DNA of 24,151 nt from Pseudomonadota bacterium (GCA_021813195.1 JAKALI010000009.1:1-24151); one strand, 5' to 3'. Positions 14,101 to 23,533 are shown, counted from the first letter of the stretch. The notes: generated by a model from the letters alone, not told the origin. A program made the numbers and translations.

Positions 14101-14633
14101 GTCTGGCAATTTCAGTCACCCAGGATGATGTGTATACGGCGATGGAGACGTTTTTGACCGGCGTTTTTCCGGCGGGAATCCCGATCATCCGCGGGCTGCC
14201 GAATCGCGCTGCGATGCCGCAGCCGACGCCGGGATTCATCGTCATGCAGGCGCTGATGCAGAATCGGTTCAATATGCCAGTGCATTCTTGGGATTATGGC
14301 GCGATCACGCCACCGTCAACGCTTGATATCGAGCAGGGCATCGAACTGCCGATGCAGATCGACTGCTACGGATCGACATCGGGCGATTGGGCGGCAACGA
14401 TCTCGACGGCCATTGAGGACCAGTTCGGGTTCGATGGATTGGGCGCTAGCGTCAAGCCGCTCTACTGCAATCAGGCGCGCATGATGCCGCTCACGGACGA
14501 AGAACTTGAATACGAGGAGCGGTGGTGCCTCGATGTTCACTTGCAGATCAATCCGGTCGTTACAATAACCCAGCAGTTCGCAGATCAGCTTGATTTGGGC
14601 GTCATCAACGTGACCGAGAAATATCCTACGTAG
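14097..14633 (+). CDS. Neck/tail terminator-like protein
   Basis: 178 residues with a four-base ATGA overlap. Its pattern fits phage neck terminator (gp12-like) proteins: QDDVYTAMETFLTGVFPAG, PIIRGLPNRAAMPQ, FIVMQALMQNRF, and a DWAATISTAIEDQFG helix. It would cap the tail tube and join it to the head. It lies just before the sheath gene, the normal place for this function. Confidence 0.7.
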   Translation: MSLAISVTQDDVYTAMETFLTGVFPAGIPIIRGLPNRAAMPQPTPGFIVMQALMQNRFNMPVHSWDYGAITPPSTLDIEQGIELPMQIDCYGSTSGDWAATISTAIEDQFGFDGLGASVKPLYCNQARMMPLTDEELEYEERWCLDVHLQINPVVTITQQFADQLDLGVINVTEKYPT

Positions 14634-14642
14634 GAGCACAGC

Positions 14643-16169
14643 GTGAGCGCAGTCATTCCCGCAATCCCGGCCTCCAAGTTCGTCAGCTCGCTGCCATCGG
14701 TGCTCACTGCGGCCGGCTCTCCGGCATCGCTGAACTCTGTGTGGCTCGACACGAATACCTCCATCCCGATCGGCTCGCTGGTCGCGTTCGGCAATCAGGC
14801 CGCTGTGGCCGCGTATTTCGGTGCGAGCAGCACTGAGGCGTCCTTGGCGACGATCTATTTCAACGGCTTCACTGGGGCGACTCAGGTACCGTCGGCGCTG
14901 TACTTCTACCAGTACAACACGACCGCCGTATCCGGTTACATGCGAAGCGGCTCATTGGCTGCGATGACGTTGACGCAGTTGCAGGCGCTTTCCGGCACGA
15001 TCACAATCGACATTGACGGCGTATCGCATACGTCGGCGAGCATCAACTTGTCGGCGGCGACCTCATTCACGAATGCGGCATCGTTGATTCAGACGGGGCT
15101 TCAGACGGGAACGCCGTCAACTACGGCGACCGTGACGTGGGACGCGCAGCTCTCGGAGTTCGTCATTACCAGCTCGACCACGGGCGCAACGAGTTCGGTC
15201 GGCTACGGTACCGATACGTCGCTTTCGCCCAGCCTGAAGTTCACGAGCGCCACGGGCGCCGTACTCTCTCCGGGAGCGGCGGCGAACACGCCGAGCGGCG
15301 CGATGAATGAAGTGGTCGGCCTCAGCCAGAACTGGGGCAGCTTCATGACCGTGCAGGATCCCGACAATGGCGCGGCCGGCGGTCCTCAGAAGATTCTGTT
15401 CTCGGAATGGGTCAACGGAGAGAATGGCGCGTATGCGTACGTCGCGTGGGACACTGATCCGGGGCCGGCCGCAGCCGCCGATCCGAATTGCTTTGGTGTG
15501 CTTGCCCAGACGGCCGACTATATCGGCGTGATCCCTATCTGGGGCGTCGATGCGACGAAGGCGGCGTTCATTACGGGCGCGATCGCGTCGATCAACTTCA
15601 CGGCGACGAACGGGCGTGTCGACTTCGCATATCTCGGTCAGAGCGGCCTTACTCCAGATGTCACGGATCTCACGACGTACGACAATCTCGTTGCGAACAA
15701 CTACAACTGTTACTGCGCGGTGGCGACGCGAACGGAATACTTCCAGTTCCTGCAGCCGGGCTCAATGATCGGCGCGTGGAAGTGGATCGACCCCTATGTC
15801 GATCAAATCTACTTCAACTCGGAATTCCAGCTCGATCTGCTGACGTTGCGCACGACGATCAAGTTCATCCCGTATACGCCGTACGGATACAACTTGATTC
15901 GCCAGGCGATGGGCCAGACGATCACGGATATGGGTAATTTCGGCGCATGGGTTTCCGGCGTCACATTGTCGGGCAGCCAGATTGCTGCCGTGAACGCGCA
16001 GGCAGGCATCAATATTTCAACGACGCTGCAGAATCAGGGATGGTACCTGCTTATCAGCGATCCTGGCGCGACGGCTCGAGCGTCCCGACTGTCGCCGAAT
16101 ATCTCGTTCTACTACACAGACGGCGGGAACGTGAATACCATCGTCGTCAATTCGGTCGATCTGGCATAA
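14643..16169 (+). CDS. Tail sheath protein (DUF3383-like)
   Basis: 508 residues starting at GTG with AGGAG upstream. The family pattern is visible: VWLDTNTSIPIGSLVAFG, AAYFGASSTEASLATIYFNG, a middle Gly/Thr-rich beta-domain (about 110-220), then NYNCYCAVATRTEYFQFLQP, WIDPYVDQIYFNSEFQLDLL, and IRQAMGQTITDMGNFG. It forms the contractile sheath around the tube and marks this phage as a myovirus. The following tube gene confirms the assignment. Confidence 0.88.
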   Translation: MSAVIPAIPASKFVSSLPSVLTAAGSPASLNSVWLDTNTSIPIGSLVAFGNQAAVAAYFGASSTEASLATIYFNGFTGATQVPSALYFYQYNTTAVSGYMRSGSLAAMTLTQLQALSGTITIDIDGVSHTSASINLSAATSFTNAASLIQTGLQTGTPSTTATVTWDAQLSEFVITSSTTGATSSVGYGTDTSLSPSLKFTSATGAVLSPGAAANTPSGAMNEVVGLSQNWGSFMTVQDPDNGAAGGPQKILFSEWVNGENGAYAYVAWDTDPGPAAAADPNCFGVLAQTADYIGVIPIWGVDATKAAFITGAIASINFTATNGRVDFAYLGQSGLTPDVTDLTTYDNLVANNYNCYCAVATRTEYFQFLQPGSMIGAWKWIDPYVDQIYFNSEFQLDLLTLRTTIKFIPYTPYGYNLIRQAMGQTITDMGNFGAWVSGVTLSGSQIAAVNAQAGINISTTLQNQGWYLLISDPGATARASRLSPNISFYYTDGGNVNTIVVNSVDLA

Positions 16170-16196
16170 CCGGCGAATTTTCGGAGTAACGAACAA

Positions 16197-16643
16197 ATGA
16201 GTCTGACAGTCGCCAATAGTGCATTCACGCTGACCGCAACGTCCGTCGGTGGAGTGCCCATTTTCCCGGTTCCGGTGCCGATCGAAGGCTATTCTGCGGA
16301 CGATGCATTCGATACGACTGAAGTCAAGCCCAACGAGATCCTGATGGGCATTGACGGCGTACTCTCCGGTGGCTATGTGGCGTACCCGACACCCCTGATG
16401 TTCACGCTGCAAGCGGACTCGCCGTCGATTCTCGTCATGGATACTGCCATCGAGGCAATGGACGGAGTGTTTGAGACGATCATTTTTGGCGCGTCCATCG
16501 CAGTGCCGGGCATCAATAAGCTGCACACGTTCATCAAGGGGTTCATGACGTCCGGCAAGAAAACGCCGGGCGGCAAGAAGTTACTGCAGCCCCAGAAGTA
16601 CGAGATTACGTTCCAGAAATGTATCAGCTCGGTGATTCCGTAA
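16197..16643 (+). CDS. Tail tube protein (DUF3277-like)
   Basis: 148 residues, with GGAG before the ATG. The family core is visible: IEGYSADDAFDTTEVKPNEI, GIDGVLSGGYVAYPTPL, FTLQADSPSILVMD, and GKKLLQPQKYEITFQKC. It polymerises into the inner tube inside the sheath. The stop overlaps the next ATG by one base. Confidence 0.85.
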   Translation: MSLTVANSAFTLTATSVGGVPIFPVPVPIEGYSADDAFDTTEVKPNEILMGIDGVLSGGYVAYPTPLMFTLQADSPSILVMDTAIEAMDGVFETIIFGASIAVPGINKLHTFIKGFMTSGKKTPGGKKLLQPQKYEITFQKCISSVIP

Positions 16644-17068
16644 TGGCGCGGCTGAAAGAAAACTTCGTCGTTACGGATGACAATCGCGACAAGGGGAAAA
16701 CGTTCATCCTCACCGAAATGCCCGGTGAACAGGGGGAGCTATGGGCCATCCAAGCCGCGTATCTGATCGAACAGGCCGGCATGGATGTGAAGCCAGAGGA
16801 ACGCGAGGGAATGGCTGGGCTGGCCTCTTTGGAGCGCCGTCACGGTCACTCCATCGGATTCCTGCGCGCCATTCAAGACCCGTCGCTCGAGGCGATGTGG
16901 CAATATGTGCAGTACGAGCCGGCGCCGAGCCTGCCGCCGCAGCCGCTCATCAAGGGCGACGCGTGCCAGATCGAGGAAATTTCGACTCGGCTGCAGATCC
17001 GCATGGCATTCATGAGGATGCACCTCGGTTTTTTTTCTCGCGCAAAAGCCCCGACCTCGGCGAAATAG
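16643..17068 (+). CDS. Tail assembly chaperone, short form (gpG-like)
   Basis: 141 residues from ATG at 16643, which overlaps the tube stop (TAATG). It begins ARLKENFVVTDDNRDKGKTF, typical of chaperones in this place. It ends soon after a run of eight T, where part of the ribosomes probably shift to give a long form. The chaperone binds the tape measure during tail assembly and is not part of the virion. Confidence 0.8.
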   Translation: MARLKENFVVTDDNRDKGKTFILTEMPGEQGELWAIQAAYLIEQAGMDVKPEEREGMAGLASLERRHGHSIGFLRAIQDPSLEAMWQYVQYEPAPSLPPQPLIKGDACQIEEISTRLQIRMAFMRMHLGFFSRAKAPTSAK

Positions 17069-17274
17069 CCGATACGCCAGGGCTTCGACTCGCGTCGTAC
17101 CTCAACGTACCGCGCGCAATCGGAACCGTTATTTCGGCTGGCCGAGCGACCTTGCACGAGCTTCAGACCGTCTACAGCACGCGCGATCTATACAATCTAC
17201 TTGAGATTGTGCTGGTAGACTTCTACAACAAAGCTCAGATCGAAAAGCACAAGAACGAGGCGCGCGGTGGCTGA
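16643..17274 (+). CDS. Tail assembly chaperone, -1 frameshift product (gpGT-like)
   Basis: About 210 residues: the short form to codon 131, then a -1 frame from 17035 to the TGA at 17274. The second part (SPDLGEIADTPGLRLASYLN, then a helical C-terminus ending YNKAQIEKHKNEARGG) has no start of its own and overlaps the tape measure start by eight bases. This is the standard G/GT arrangement of tailed phages. Confidence 0.75.
17029..17035 (+). promoter_or_regulatory. -1 frameshift slippery heptamer T_TTT_TTT
   Basis: Within the eight-T run at 17029-17036, read in the zero frame as GGT TTT TTT TCT. This is a perfect X_XXY_YYZ heptamer. Slipping by -1 joins the short chaperone frame to the open frame that ends at 17274. 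Confidence 0.75.
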
Positions 17275-18745
17275 CATTGATCGCCTGACAGTCGGTGTCG
17301 GACTGAACTCCGAGGAGTTTCAGGCCGGCATTGATCGCATCATGCAGGGCATCGAGGGTCTACGCACGGAGACTACCGAAGCCGCCGAGGGCATGGGCGC
17401 GAGTTTTGCCACGATGGGCGAAAGCGTCGCCGGTCTTGCATTGAAGTTTGGCGGACTGTTCCTAGCGATCCGCGGGATTTCGGATGTGGTTGGGTATTTC
17501 AAGGATCTGTCGTCTGAGTTATTCCATCTTGGCCTGAATTCTCAGTACCTCGGGCAATCGGCGGCGCAAATGTCGCGATGGGGAGAAGTAGCAAAACGAG
17601 CCGGAGGCAGCGCAGAGGATGCAATCACCTCTGTGCAGTCCCTGCAATCCTCCATTTTTGGCCTCGAATATGAAGGCCAGATGTCGCAGAATTTGCTGTG
17701 GCTCAACCGTCTGCGTGTCGCGTATCTTGACGAACATGGACACATGCTGCCACTAGGACAGATTGCCGAAAATGCTGCGAAGGCACTCCAAGAGCAGTTT
17801 GGTGCTGGTAAGGGTGCTGAACCTGCGCGAGTACAAGCGGCCCTTCGGATTTTCCATGGTGGCCTCGCCGAAGCTATTGGCGCTGGCCCTGAACAGGTGC
17901 GCAAGTATCTCGACAAAGCGAACAGGGATCAGAAAGGAATCACTGATAAGGTAATTGATTCTCAGATTAAAACCCAAGAGGCATTGATCGGACTTTCATA
18001 CACTATCAAGAGCGATGCGACGAAGGCCCTGGACAGTCTCACTCCGGAAATAATTAAGTTGATTAAGGCCATACGTACCGATCTAGTCCCGGTAATTGAT
18101 GAGGTCATTACAGATCTTCTTGATTTTTTGCATCCAGGGAAAGCGATAACGAATCTATTCACCAGCAAATCGCAAGGTCCGATTGATTGGTTTTCTCCCA
18201 TGTCTGTCTATGAGCATTTTGGCTCATGGCTTGGCCGCATGGGCGCAGATGTTCATGAGGCATGGGCCAGTGACATGAAAAGCGGCCGCGAATCTATTTT
18301 GTCGTCAATCACTATTCCCGGACAGGTGGCCGCGCGTCTCCCGAAAATGACATCGGTGGAGACGCAGGCATTAAAGTTGCTTCATCTGGAAGCTGGCGGA
18401 GACGCCGGCGATCCAAATTGGTCTAAGGCAGCCACGATTTACAACGGCATGACTGCGCAGGAAGCCGCCTACTTTGTCGGCGCGGCGCTTTCGACTGGCA
18501 ATCTTCCTCAAGCTCAGAGAAGCGCATACATTGTCACCGGACGCGCGATTCCGACTCCGCACGCTGGCCGCCCAATTTCTTCAGCATCTCGCGCATCTGG
18601 CGCATCTTCCGGCTCACACGTCACAATTCACACGCTGAACGTCAACGCGCCGCAGGCCAAGGATGCAAACGGTATCGCCGCAGCCATGCATCGCGCGATG
18701 GAGCGCAAATTGCTCGCCGCGCAGGCTGATCCGGGGATGCAATGA
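17267..18745 (+). CDS. Tape measure protein
   Basis: 492 residues from a GTG overlapping the chaperone stop. It directly follows the G/GT pair. Mostly helical, with a hydrophobic segment at about 53-78 (LALKFGGLFLAIRGISDVVG) and a characteristic end (VTIHTLNVNAPQAKDANGIA, AMHRAMERKLLAAQ). At about 1.5 angstroms per residue the tail would be roughly 70-75 nm, a short myovirus tail. The middle part (17700-18400) is more A+T-rich than the neighbours. Confidence 0.82.
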   Translation: MADIDRLTVGVGLNSEEFQAGIDRIMQGIEGLRTETTEAAEGMGASFATMGESVAGLALKFGGLFLAIRGISDVVGYFKDLSSELFHLGLNSQYLGQSAAQMSRWGEVAKRAGGSAEDAITSVQSLQSSIFGLEYEGQMSQNLLWLNRLRVAYLDEHGHMLPLGQIAENAAKALQEQFGAGKGAEPARVQAALRIFHGGLAEAIGAGPEQVRKYLDKANRDQKGITDKVIDSQIKTQEALIGLSYTIKSDATKALDSLTPEIIKLIKAIRTDLVPVIDEVITDLLDFLHPGKAITNLFTSKSQGPIDWFSPMSVYEHFGSWLGRMGADVHEAWASDMKSGRESILSSITIPGQVAARLPKMTSVETQALKLLHLEAGGDAGDPNWSKAATIYNGMTAQEAAYFVGAALSTGNLPQAQRSAYIVTGRAIPTPHAGRPISSASRASGASSGSHVTIHTLNVNAPQAKDANGIAAAMHRAMERKLLAAQADPGMQ

Positions 18746-19443
18746 GCGTCCTGTTTCCAGACGTTCCGCAGCTTCCTGGTGTCCCGCAGCTCGCGCGGCT
18801 AGCCGGCGTCAGTCCGGCGGCTGTTATTTCCATTGGCGGAGCGGTACTCGGCTCCCTATTCGGAAATACGCTCACGTCAGCGCAGAGCGGATGGGGAATC
18901 TACGACAGCAATAACAATCTAGTCGTCGTGGCAGACTCTATCCTTGAATTTGAACACCATCCGCACTGGCGAATCTCTGATTTCCCGGTGCAGGGAAGCG
19001 GAAGCGTTCCGACTTCGTTTGCGAGCTACAACAAAGTCAAACTTCCGTACGAGGCGCGCGTTCGTTTGTGCAAAGCCGGAACGCTCGCTGATCGGCAATT
19101 GCTTCTCAGCGCACTCGACAATGCTGCGAACAATACCGCGCTGTACAGCATTGTGACGCCGGAACGCACATACAAGAACGCCGATATCCAGTCCTACGAC
19201 TTGGTTCGCTCGACGGATGGGGACCGCGCGCCGGATGCGTACTTTCTGACGCAAGTGGACATCAATTTTATCGAGGTCATCAGCGTACAGGCGCAGTATT
19301 CCAACACCGCATTACAGAATGCGCAAAATCCTTCAGCGCAGCCTCAAAACGCGCTAGGTACCGTTCAGCTTCAGCCGATTTCGGGACCATCGGCCAATCT
19401 CGTTACGAACGCGACGCTATCCAATGCGTTCGGGGCATTCTGA
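18742..19443 (+). CDS. Baseplate protein (LysM/Dit-like)
   Basis: 233 residues, overlapping the tape measure by four bases (ATGA). The core pattern is GWGIYDSNNNLVVVADSILE, WRISDFPVQGSG, SFASYNKVKLPYEARVRL, and LYSIVTPERTYKNADIQSYD, as in baseplate proteins that connect tube and hub. An N-terminal Gly/Ala/Leu stretch (about 20-45) precedes the core. The stop overlaps the next start. Confidence 0.72.
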   Translation: MSVLFPDVPQLPGVPQLARLAGVSPAAVISIGGAVLGSLFGNTLTSAQSGWGIYDSNNNLVVVADSILEFEHHPHWRISDFPVQGSGSVPTSFASYNKVKLPYEARVRLCKAGTLADRQLLLSALDNAANNTALYSIVTPERTYKNADIQSYDLVRSTDGDRAPDAYFLTQVDINFIEVISVQAQYSNTALQNAQNPSAQPQNALGTVQLQPISGPSANLVTNATLSNAFGAF

Positions 19444-19793
19444 TGCAGATCGTTCCGCTCAGCCCTGATCCGTCGCAGCTCATATCGGTGGTGCTCTCGG
19501 GGCAGTCCGCGAGCATTTCCATTTATCAGCTCGGCTTTCCGCCGAACGCGGATCTCTACATGGACTTGGTGAGCAACGGGACGGCCATCGTAAACACGCG
19601 CAAGTGCCGGTCCTATGGCGGCTCTGCGACGGAAGCAGCGCCGTTCTTGCTACTCAGTGGGCAGTATTGGGGATTCCAGGGCGATTTCCTGTTCATCGAC
19701 ACCGAAGGAGACGAAGATCCGCAGTATGTTGGCCTCGGAACACGATGGCAGCTTGTTTATTACACTGCGGCGGACGTGGCGGCGATATCATGA
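19443..19793 (+). CDS. Baseplate plug-type protein
   Basis: 116 residues, with a TGATG overlap at the start. The pattern SISIYQLGFPPNADLYMDL, YWGFQGDFLFIDTEGDEDPQ and YVGLGTRWQLVYYT is that of small baseplate plug proteins next to the hub gene. A single compact beta-domain is expected. Confidence 0.75.
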   Translation: MQIVPLSPDPSQLISVVLSGQSASISIYQLGFPPNADLYMDLVSNGTAIVNTRKCRSYGGSATEAAPFLLLSGQYWGFQGDFLFIDTEGDEDPQYVGLGTRWQLVYYTAADVAAIS

Positions 19794-20686
19794 CCGCGAA
19801 CAGCTACGGCGTGAAATATCTGCGCACGACGTTGATCCTGCCGACTTCCAATTTTCCGGGCACGTCCAGCAATACGTTGACTCTTGTTGGCTACCGCGCA
19901 TCGGCAACTATCACGGGAGCTGCGACGTGGCCAAATAATCTCGATCTCATCATTTACGGCATGCGACAACAGGACATGAACGCGCTCACGGTGCTGTGGA
20001 GTTCAGCGACGCCGACAGCCATGAATGCGCGCGCCTTCGTGCAGCTCGAGGCGAGCCCGGACGCTAAGACATGGACGCAAGTGTTTGACGGCACGTTCAT
20101 CGAAGCGCAACCTGATTATCAGAACATACCGGACGTTGGCCTGCGGGTTCAGGCATATACAGGATTCGGCTCGCAGATTCAGTCCGTTGCGCCGACGTCA
20201 TATACGGGCGCGACTTCGATTGTGCAGATCGCAACGTACTTGGCCGGCCAGATGGGCTTCGCGCTTGAGAACAATGGCGTGACGGGAAATCTGGCGAATC
20301 CGTATTTCCCCGGCACGTATATGGATCAGTTCCGCCAGCTCTGCACGCATGCGGGCATAGATTTCTACTTCGACGGAAACGCGACGCTTGCAATCTGTCC
20401 GAAAAATCAGCCGCGGCTGAACAAGCCGAAGCCGGTTTTTTCGCCCGATACCGGGCTCATCGGTTTCCCGACGATTCAGCGCTACGGTATCCATGTGGAC
20501 GTGCTGTTCACGCCCGCATTGACGCTGGGCGGAGAACTCCAGGTTCAGGGCAGTCAAGTCCCAAGCGCGAACGGGACGTGGCTTCCGTATCGCGCCACGC
20601 ATCGGCTTGAGAGCCTGCAGCCGGGCGGCGAGTGGTTCAGCAGCCTGGACTGCACGCTGCCTAGCGCAGTGACGAGTCCGCCATGA
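19790..20686 (+). CDS. Baseplate hub protein
   Basis: 298 residues from the ATG at 19790, which overlaps the previous stop (ATGA). The frame opens earlier, at 19604, but that part is a shadow of the plug gene. The pattern DLIIYGMRQQDMNALTVLW, FIEAQPDYQNIPDVGLRVQA, AGIDFYFDGNATLAICP and GLIGFPTIQRYGIHVDVLF is that of gp27/gpD-like hub proteins, which join tube and spike. Confidence 0.78.
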   Translation: MTANSYGVKYLRTTLILPTSNFPGTSSNTLTLVGYRASATITGAATWPNNLDLIIYGMRQQDMNALTVLWSSATPTAMNARAFVQLEASPDAKTWTQVFDGTFIEAQPDYQNIPDVGLRVQAYTGFGSQIQSVAPTSYTGATSIVQIATYLAGQMGFALENNGVTGNLANPYFPGTYMDQFRQLCTHAGIDFYFDGNATLAICPKNQPRLNKPKPVFSPDTGLIGFPTIQRYGIHVDVLFTPALTLGGELQVQGSQVPSANGTWLPYRATHRLESLQPGGEWFSSLDCTLPSAVTSPP

Positions 20687-21366
20687 GCGGCGATCTGGCC
20701 TATCCGCTGCAGCAGCCGTCCGATGGAACCACTGATTACCGGACACTGACGTTCTTCTGGAACGCCATGATGTCGCGGGTGCGCACGGCGCATCCCGTCG
20801 TGGTCAAGGCTGTTCACGGCGGCGGCGTCGGACCGATTGGCACTGTAGACGTGCAGCCGCTGGTGAACCAGGTCAACGGGATCGGCCAAGGGACGGCGCA
20901 TGGGACGGTCTATGGGCGGCCGTACCTGCGGTGGCAGGGCGGTACGTCGGCATTCATCCTTGACCCCGTGCCGAACGATATCGGGCTCCTCGTCTGCTGC
21001 GATCGAGATATCTCGGCGGTCATCAAGACGCTCGCTCAGGCGCTTCCAGGCTCGCTCAGGCGGTTTAATTTCGCGGACGGCGTGTACGTATCGGCCTGCG
21101 CATCGGAGACCACTCCGACCGATTACGTGTGGATCAAGCCCAATCGAGCCGGCATCGATATCGTCACGCAAGGGACTGTTACCGAGCGGGCCAATCAGGT
21201 GAATATCACGGGCGCGTGGAACGCCAACGGTGCAACCGTCGATACTTCGGGGAATCTGGCCGCGCCCACAGTAAAGCCGGCAAACGGCGCCACTGGCACA
21301 TTTACGGCAGAGAGCGGCGCAATAACCGTCACGGTCACGAACGGTATCATCACGAATATTTCCTAA
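20683..21366 (+). CDS. Baseplate spike protein (gpV/Gp138-like)
   Basis: 227 residues with an ATGA overlap to the hub. The N-terminal OB-type domain reads AHPVVVKAVHGGG, VDVQPLVNQVNG, DIGLLVCCDRDISAVI, and the middle ends in AACASETTPTDYVW-like strands. The C-terminus is a repetitive beta-helix-like needle with NITGAWNANGATVDTSGNL and TFTAESGAITVTVTNGI. It forms the membrane-piercing tip. Confidence 0.82.
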   Translation: MSGDLAYPLQQPSDGTTDYRTLTFFWNAMMSRVRTAHPVVVKAVHGGGVGPIGTVDVQPLVNQVNGIGQGTAHGTVYGRPYLRWQGGTSAFILDPVPNDIGLLVCCDRDISAVIKTLAQALPGSLRRFNFADGVYVSACASETTPTDYVWIKPNRAGIDIVTQGTVTERANQVNITGAWNANGATVDTSGNLAAPTVKPANGATGTFTAESGAITVTVTNGIITNIS

Positions 21367-21386
21367 GCGGTACCTATACTTATACC

Positions 21387-21755
21387 ATGAGCGCCGGACC
21401 CACTTTAGCGACACTTTTGCTCGACCAGGGCAGCTGGGACTTGTGCCTGGATGCGGCCGGAAATTTCGCTGTCGCCAAGCCGCCTTATGCGACCGCGCAG
21501 GATGTTTCGAGCGCGATTCGAACGTTTCTCGGTGAGTGCTGGTACAACTCAAGTCTAGGCGTGCAGTACCAGAACATCCTCGGCAAGAATCCGCCGCTGT
21601 CGTTTTTGCGCTCACAGATGGAAGACGCCGCGCTATCCGTTCCAGGCGTGACGGCTGCACTGTGCACCATTCAGACCGTGAGCGCCCGATCAGTCACGGG
21701 GCAAGTTCAATTCACGACCGTTGACGGCACGACTCAAGCCATTGCGATAGGCTGA
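21387..21755 (+). CDS. Baseplate wedge protein (gp25/GPW-like)
   Basis: 122 residues. The start is the ATG at 21387, since the frame upstream is a shadow of the spike gene. The core pattern WDLCLDAAGNFAVAKPPYAT, AQDVSSAIRTFLGECWYNSS and PLSFLRSQMEDAALSVPGV is that of gp25-like wedge proteins. The stop overlaps the next ATG by one base. Confidence 0.82.
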   Translation: MSAGPTLATLLLDQGSWDLCLDAAGNFAVAKPPYATAQDVSSAIRTFLGECWYNSSLGVQYQNILGKNPPLSFLRSQMEDAALSVPGVTAALCTIQTVSARSVTGQVQFTTVDGTTQAIAIG

Positions 21756-23533
21756 TGAGCACCAACGTACCGCAAATCCAGTTCCTGCCGACCGGTCTGT
21801 CTGTACCGACGGAAGCCGCCGTGCTTGCCGGCGTGCAGGCCGATATCAATGCGGCCTACGGCGTGACGTTGAACTTCGCCGACAACACCCCGCAGGGGCA
21901 GCTCGCCACGTCGATGGCGGCGGCGATCTCGGCGGCATACGCGACGTTTGCGCAAATCGTCAATGGCGAAAATCCTGATCTCGCCACGGGATTCATGCAG
22001 GACGGCGTAGGTCGAATTTATTTCCTGAATCGCAAGCCGGGCGTCTCTACCGCGGTGCAATGCACCTGCGTCGGCGCCGTCGGGACCGTGATTCCGACCG
22101 GCGCGCAGGCGCAGGATACCTCCGGCAATCTGTACCAGTGCACGCAGGGCGGCACAATCGGCTCATCGGGAAATATCAGTCTCACGTTCGCCAATGTCGT
22201 GATCGGCGCTATCGCATGCCCGGACAATACGCTGACTGCGATTTATCAGGCTGTTCCGGGCTGGGAGTCGATTACGAATCCCGCTCCGGGCGTCGTGGGA
22301 GCAGCCATCGAGACGCCGACCGCATTCGAGTTCAGGCGCCGAAATTCCGTCGCGGGAAATGCGCAAGGCTTTCTCGCGGCCGTGTATGGCGCTGTTTTCA
22401 GTGTCCCGAATGTCATCGACGTATTCTGCTACGAGAATGATACCGGATCGGTAGTGACCTATGGGTCTACGAATTACTCTTTAGCGGCAAACTCGATCTA
22501 CGTCGGCGTAATTGGGGGAGATCCGACTGCCATCGCTCAGGCGATCTGGACGAAGAAAAGCCCCGGCTGCAATTACAACGGCAATACTACCGAGACCGTG
22601 ACGGATACGTCTGGAAATTATCAGACGCCTCCGACGTATTCCGTGACGTTCAATAACAATAGCCAGAATCCGGCGAATGTGTATTTTTCAGTCGTGCTGC
22701 CAAATCTCTCGACGCTGCCGTCGAACATCACGACGCTGGTGCAGAATGCCATCGTGAACCAGTTCACCGGTTCGCAGGGATCGCCTCGGGCGCGCATCGC
22801 AAGCACGATTGCGGCGTCGGATTATACGGCGTCCGTGCAGCAGTGCGCAGGCTCTCAGACGTTCGTACAGGTGCTGTCGATTGCCATCGGGACGGCGTTT
22901 TCAGGCGATGGGACGCTTGTCAACGGCTCAACGACGCTTTCTGTTACGACAGCAACCAGTGGTATGCTGACGTTCGGCACTCAGGTTTCAGGGACGTCAA
23001 TCCCTGCTGGCGCGCACATCGTTCAGCAGCTATCGGGCGCGTTGTCTCCTCCTACCAATGGGGCGTTGACTGAAACTGCTGGCGGCACGCTTTCCGCCAC
23101 AACTTATTACGTGCAGAGCACTTGGGTGACGGCGGCCGGAGAAACGTTGCCATCTACGGAAACGAGCTTGGCGGTTGCGGCGAATAATGTATTGAATGTC
23201 GCGGCACCCGGCAGCCCCCCTACTGGCGCTACCGGATGGAACGTATATGTCTCGACTTCGACGGGTACGGAGACCAAGCAGAACGCCTCTCCGATTGCCA
23301 TCGGAACGCCGTGGGTAGAGCCGACAAGCGGATTGATTGCGGGCACTGCAGTGCCGGCAACCAATACGTCTGGCTCAACGGGCGGCACTGGCACGTATCA
23401 ACTGAGTTCCGCTGCAACCGCAACAGAAGCGACTCCGATTGCGATCACGGGCACTACTGGCCAAACGGCGACATTCGGCATTGACCAGGCGCCCACCACT
23501 GCGGTGAATAATGTGACGGTGACGCTGCAATGA
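21755..23533 (+). CDS. Baseplate J-like protein with nested domain insertions
   Basis: 592 residues, against about 350-400 in usual J proteins. The J core runs 1-380 (PTEAAVLAGVQADINAAYG, DNTPQGQLATSMAAAISAAY, RRRNSVAGNAQGFLAAVYGA) and finishes with TATFGIDQAPTTAVNNVTVT at 570-589. Between lies an extra block of about 190 residues. It is itself nested: a beta-domain (382-428 and 538-566) like those in the cement protein, split by an Ig/Fn3-like domain (429-537) like that of the head-tail adaptor. J forms the outer baseplate ring, so the insert may be displayed there. Confidence 0.85.
   Translation: MSTNVPQIQFLPTGLSVPTEAAVLAGVQADINAAYGVTLNFADNTPQGQLATSMAAAISAAYATFAQIVNGENPDLATGFMQDGVGRIYFLNRKPGVSTAVQCTCVGAVGTVIPTGAQAQDTSGNLYQCTQGGTIGSSGNISLTFANVVIGAIACPDNTLTAIYQAVPGWESITNPAPGVVGAAIETPTAFEFRRRNSVAGNAQGFLAAVYGAVFSVPNVIDVFCYENDTGSVVTYGSTNYSLAANSIYVGVIGGDPTAIAQAIWTKKSPGCNYNGNTTETVTDTSGNYQTPPTYSVTFNNNSQNPANVYFSVVLPNLSTLPSNITTLVQNAIVNQFTGSQGSPRARIASTIAASDYTASVQQCAGSQTFVQVLSIAIGTAFSGDGTLVNGSTTLSVTTATSGMLTFGTQVSGTSIPAGAHIVQQLSGALSPPTNGALTETAGGTLSATTYYVQSTWVTAAGETLPSTETSLAVAANNVLNVAAPGSPPTGATGWNVYVSTSTGTETKQNASPIAIGTPWVEPTSGLIAGTAVPATNTSGSTGGTGTYQLSSAATATEATPIAITGTTGQTATFGIDQAPTTAVNNVTVTLQ

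Noticed and set aside
20554..21660. Minus-strand frame of 368 codons
   Set aside because: Arg- and Pro-rich shadow of the hub, spike and wedge genes. No ribosome site or domain; those plus-strand genes are clear.
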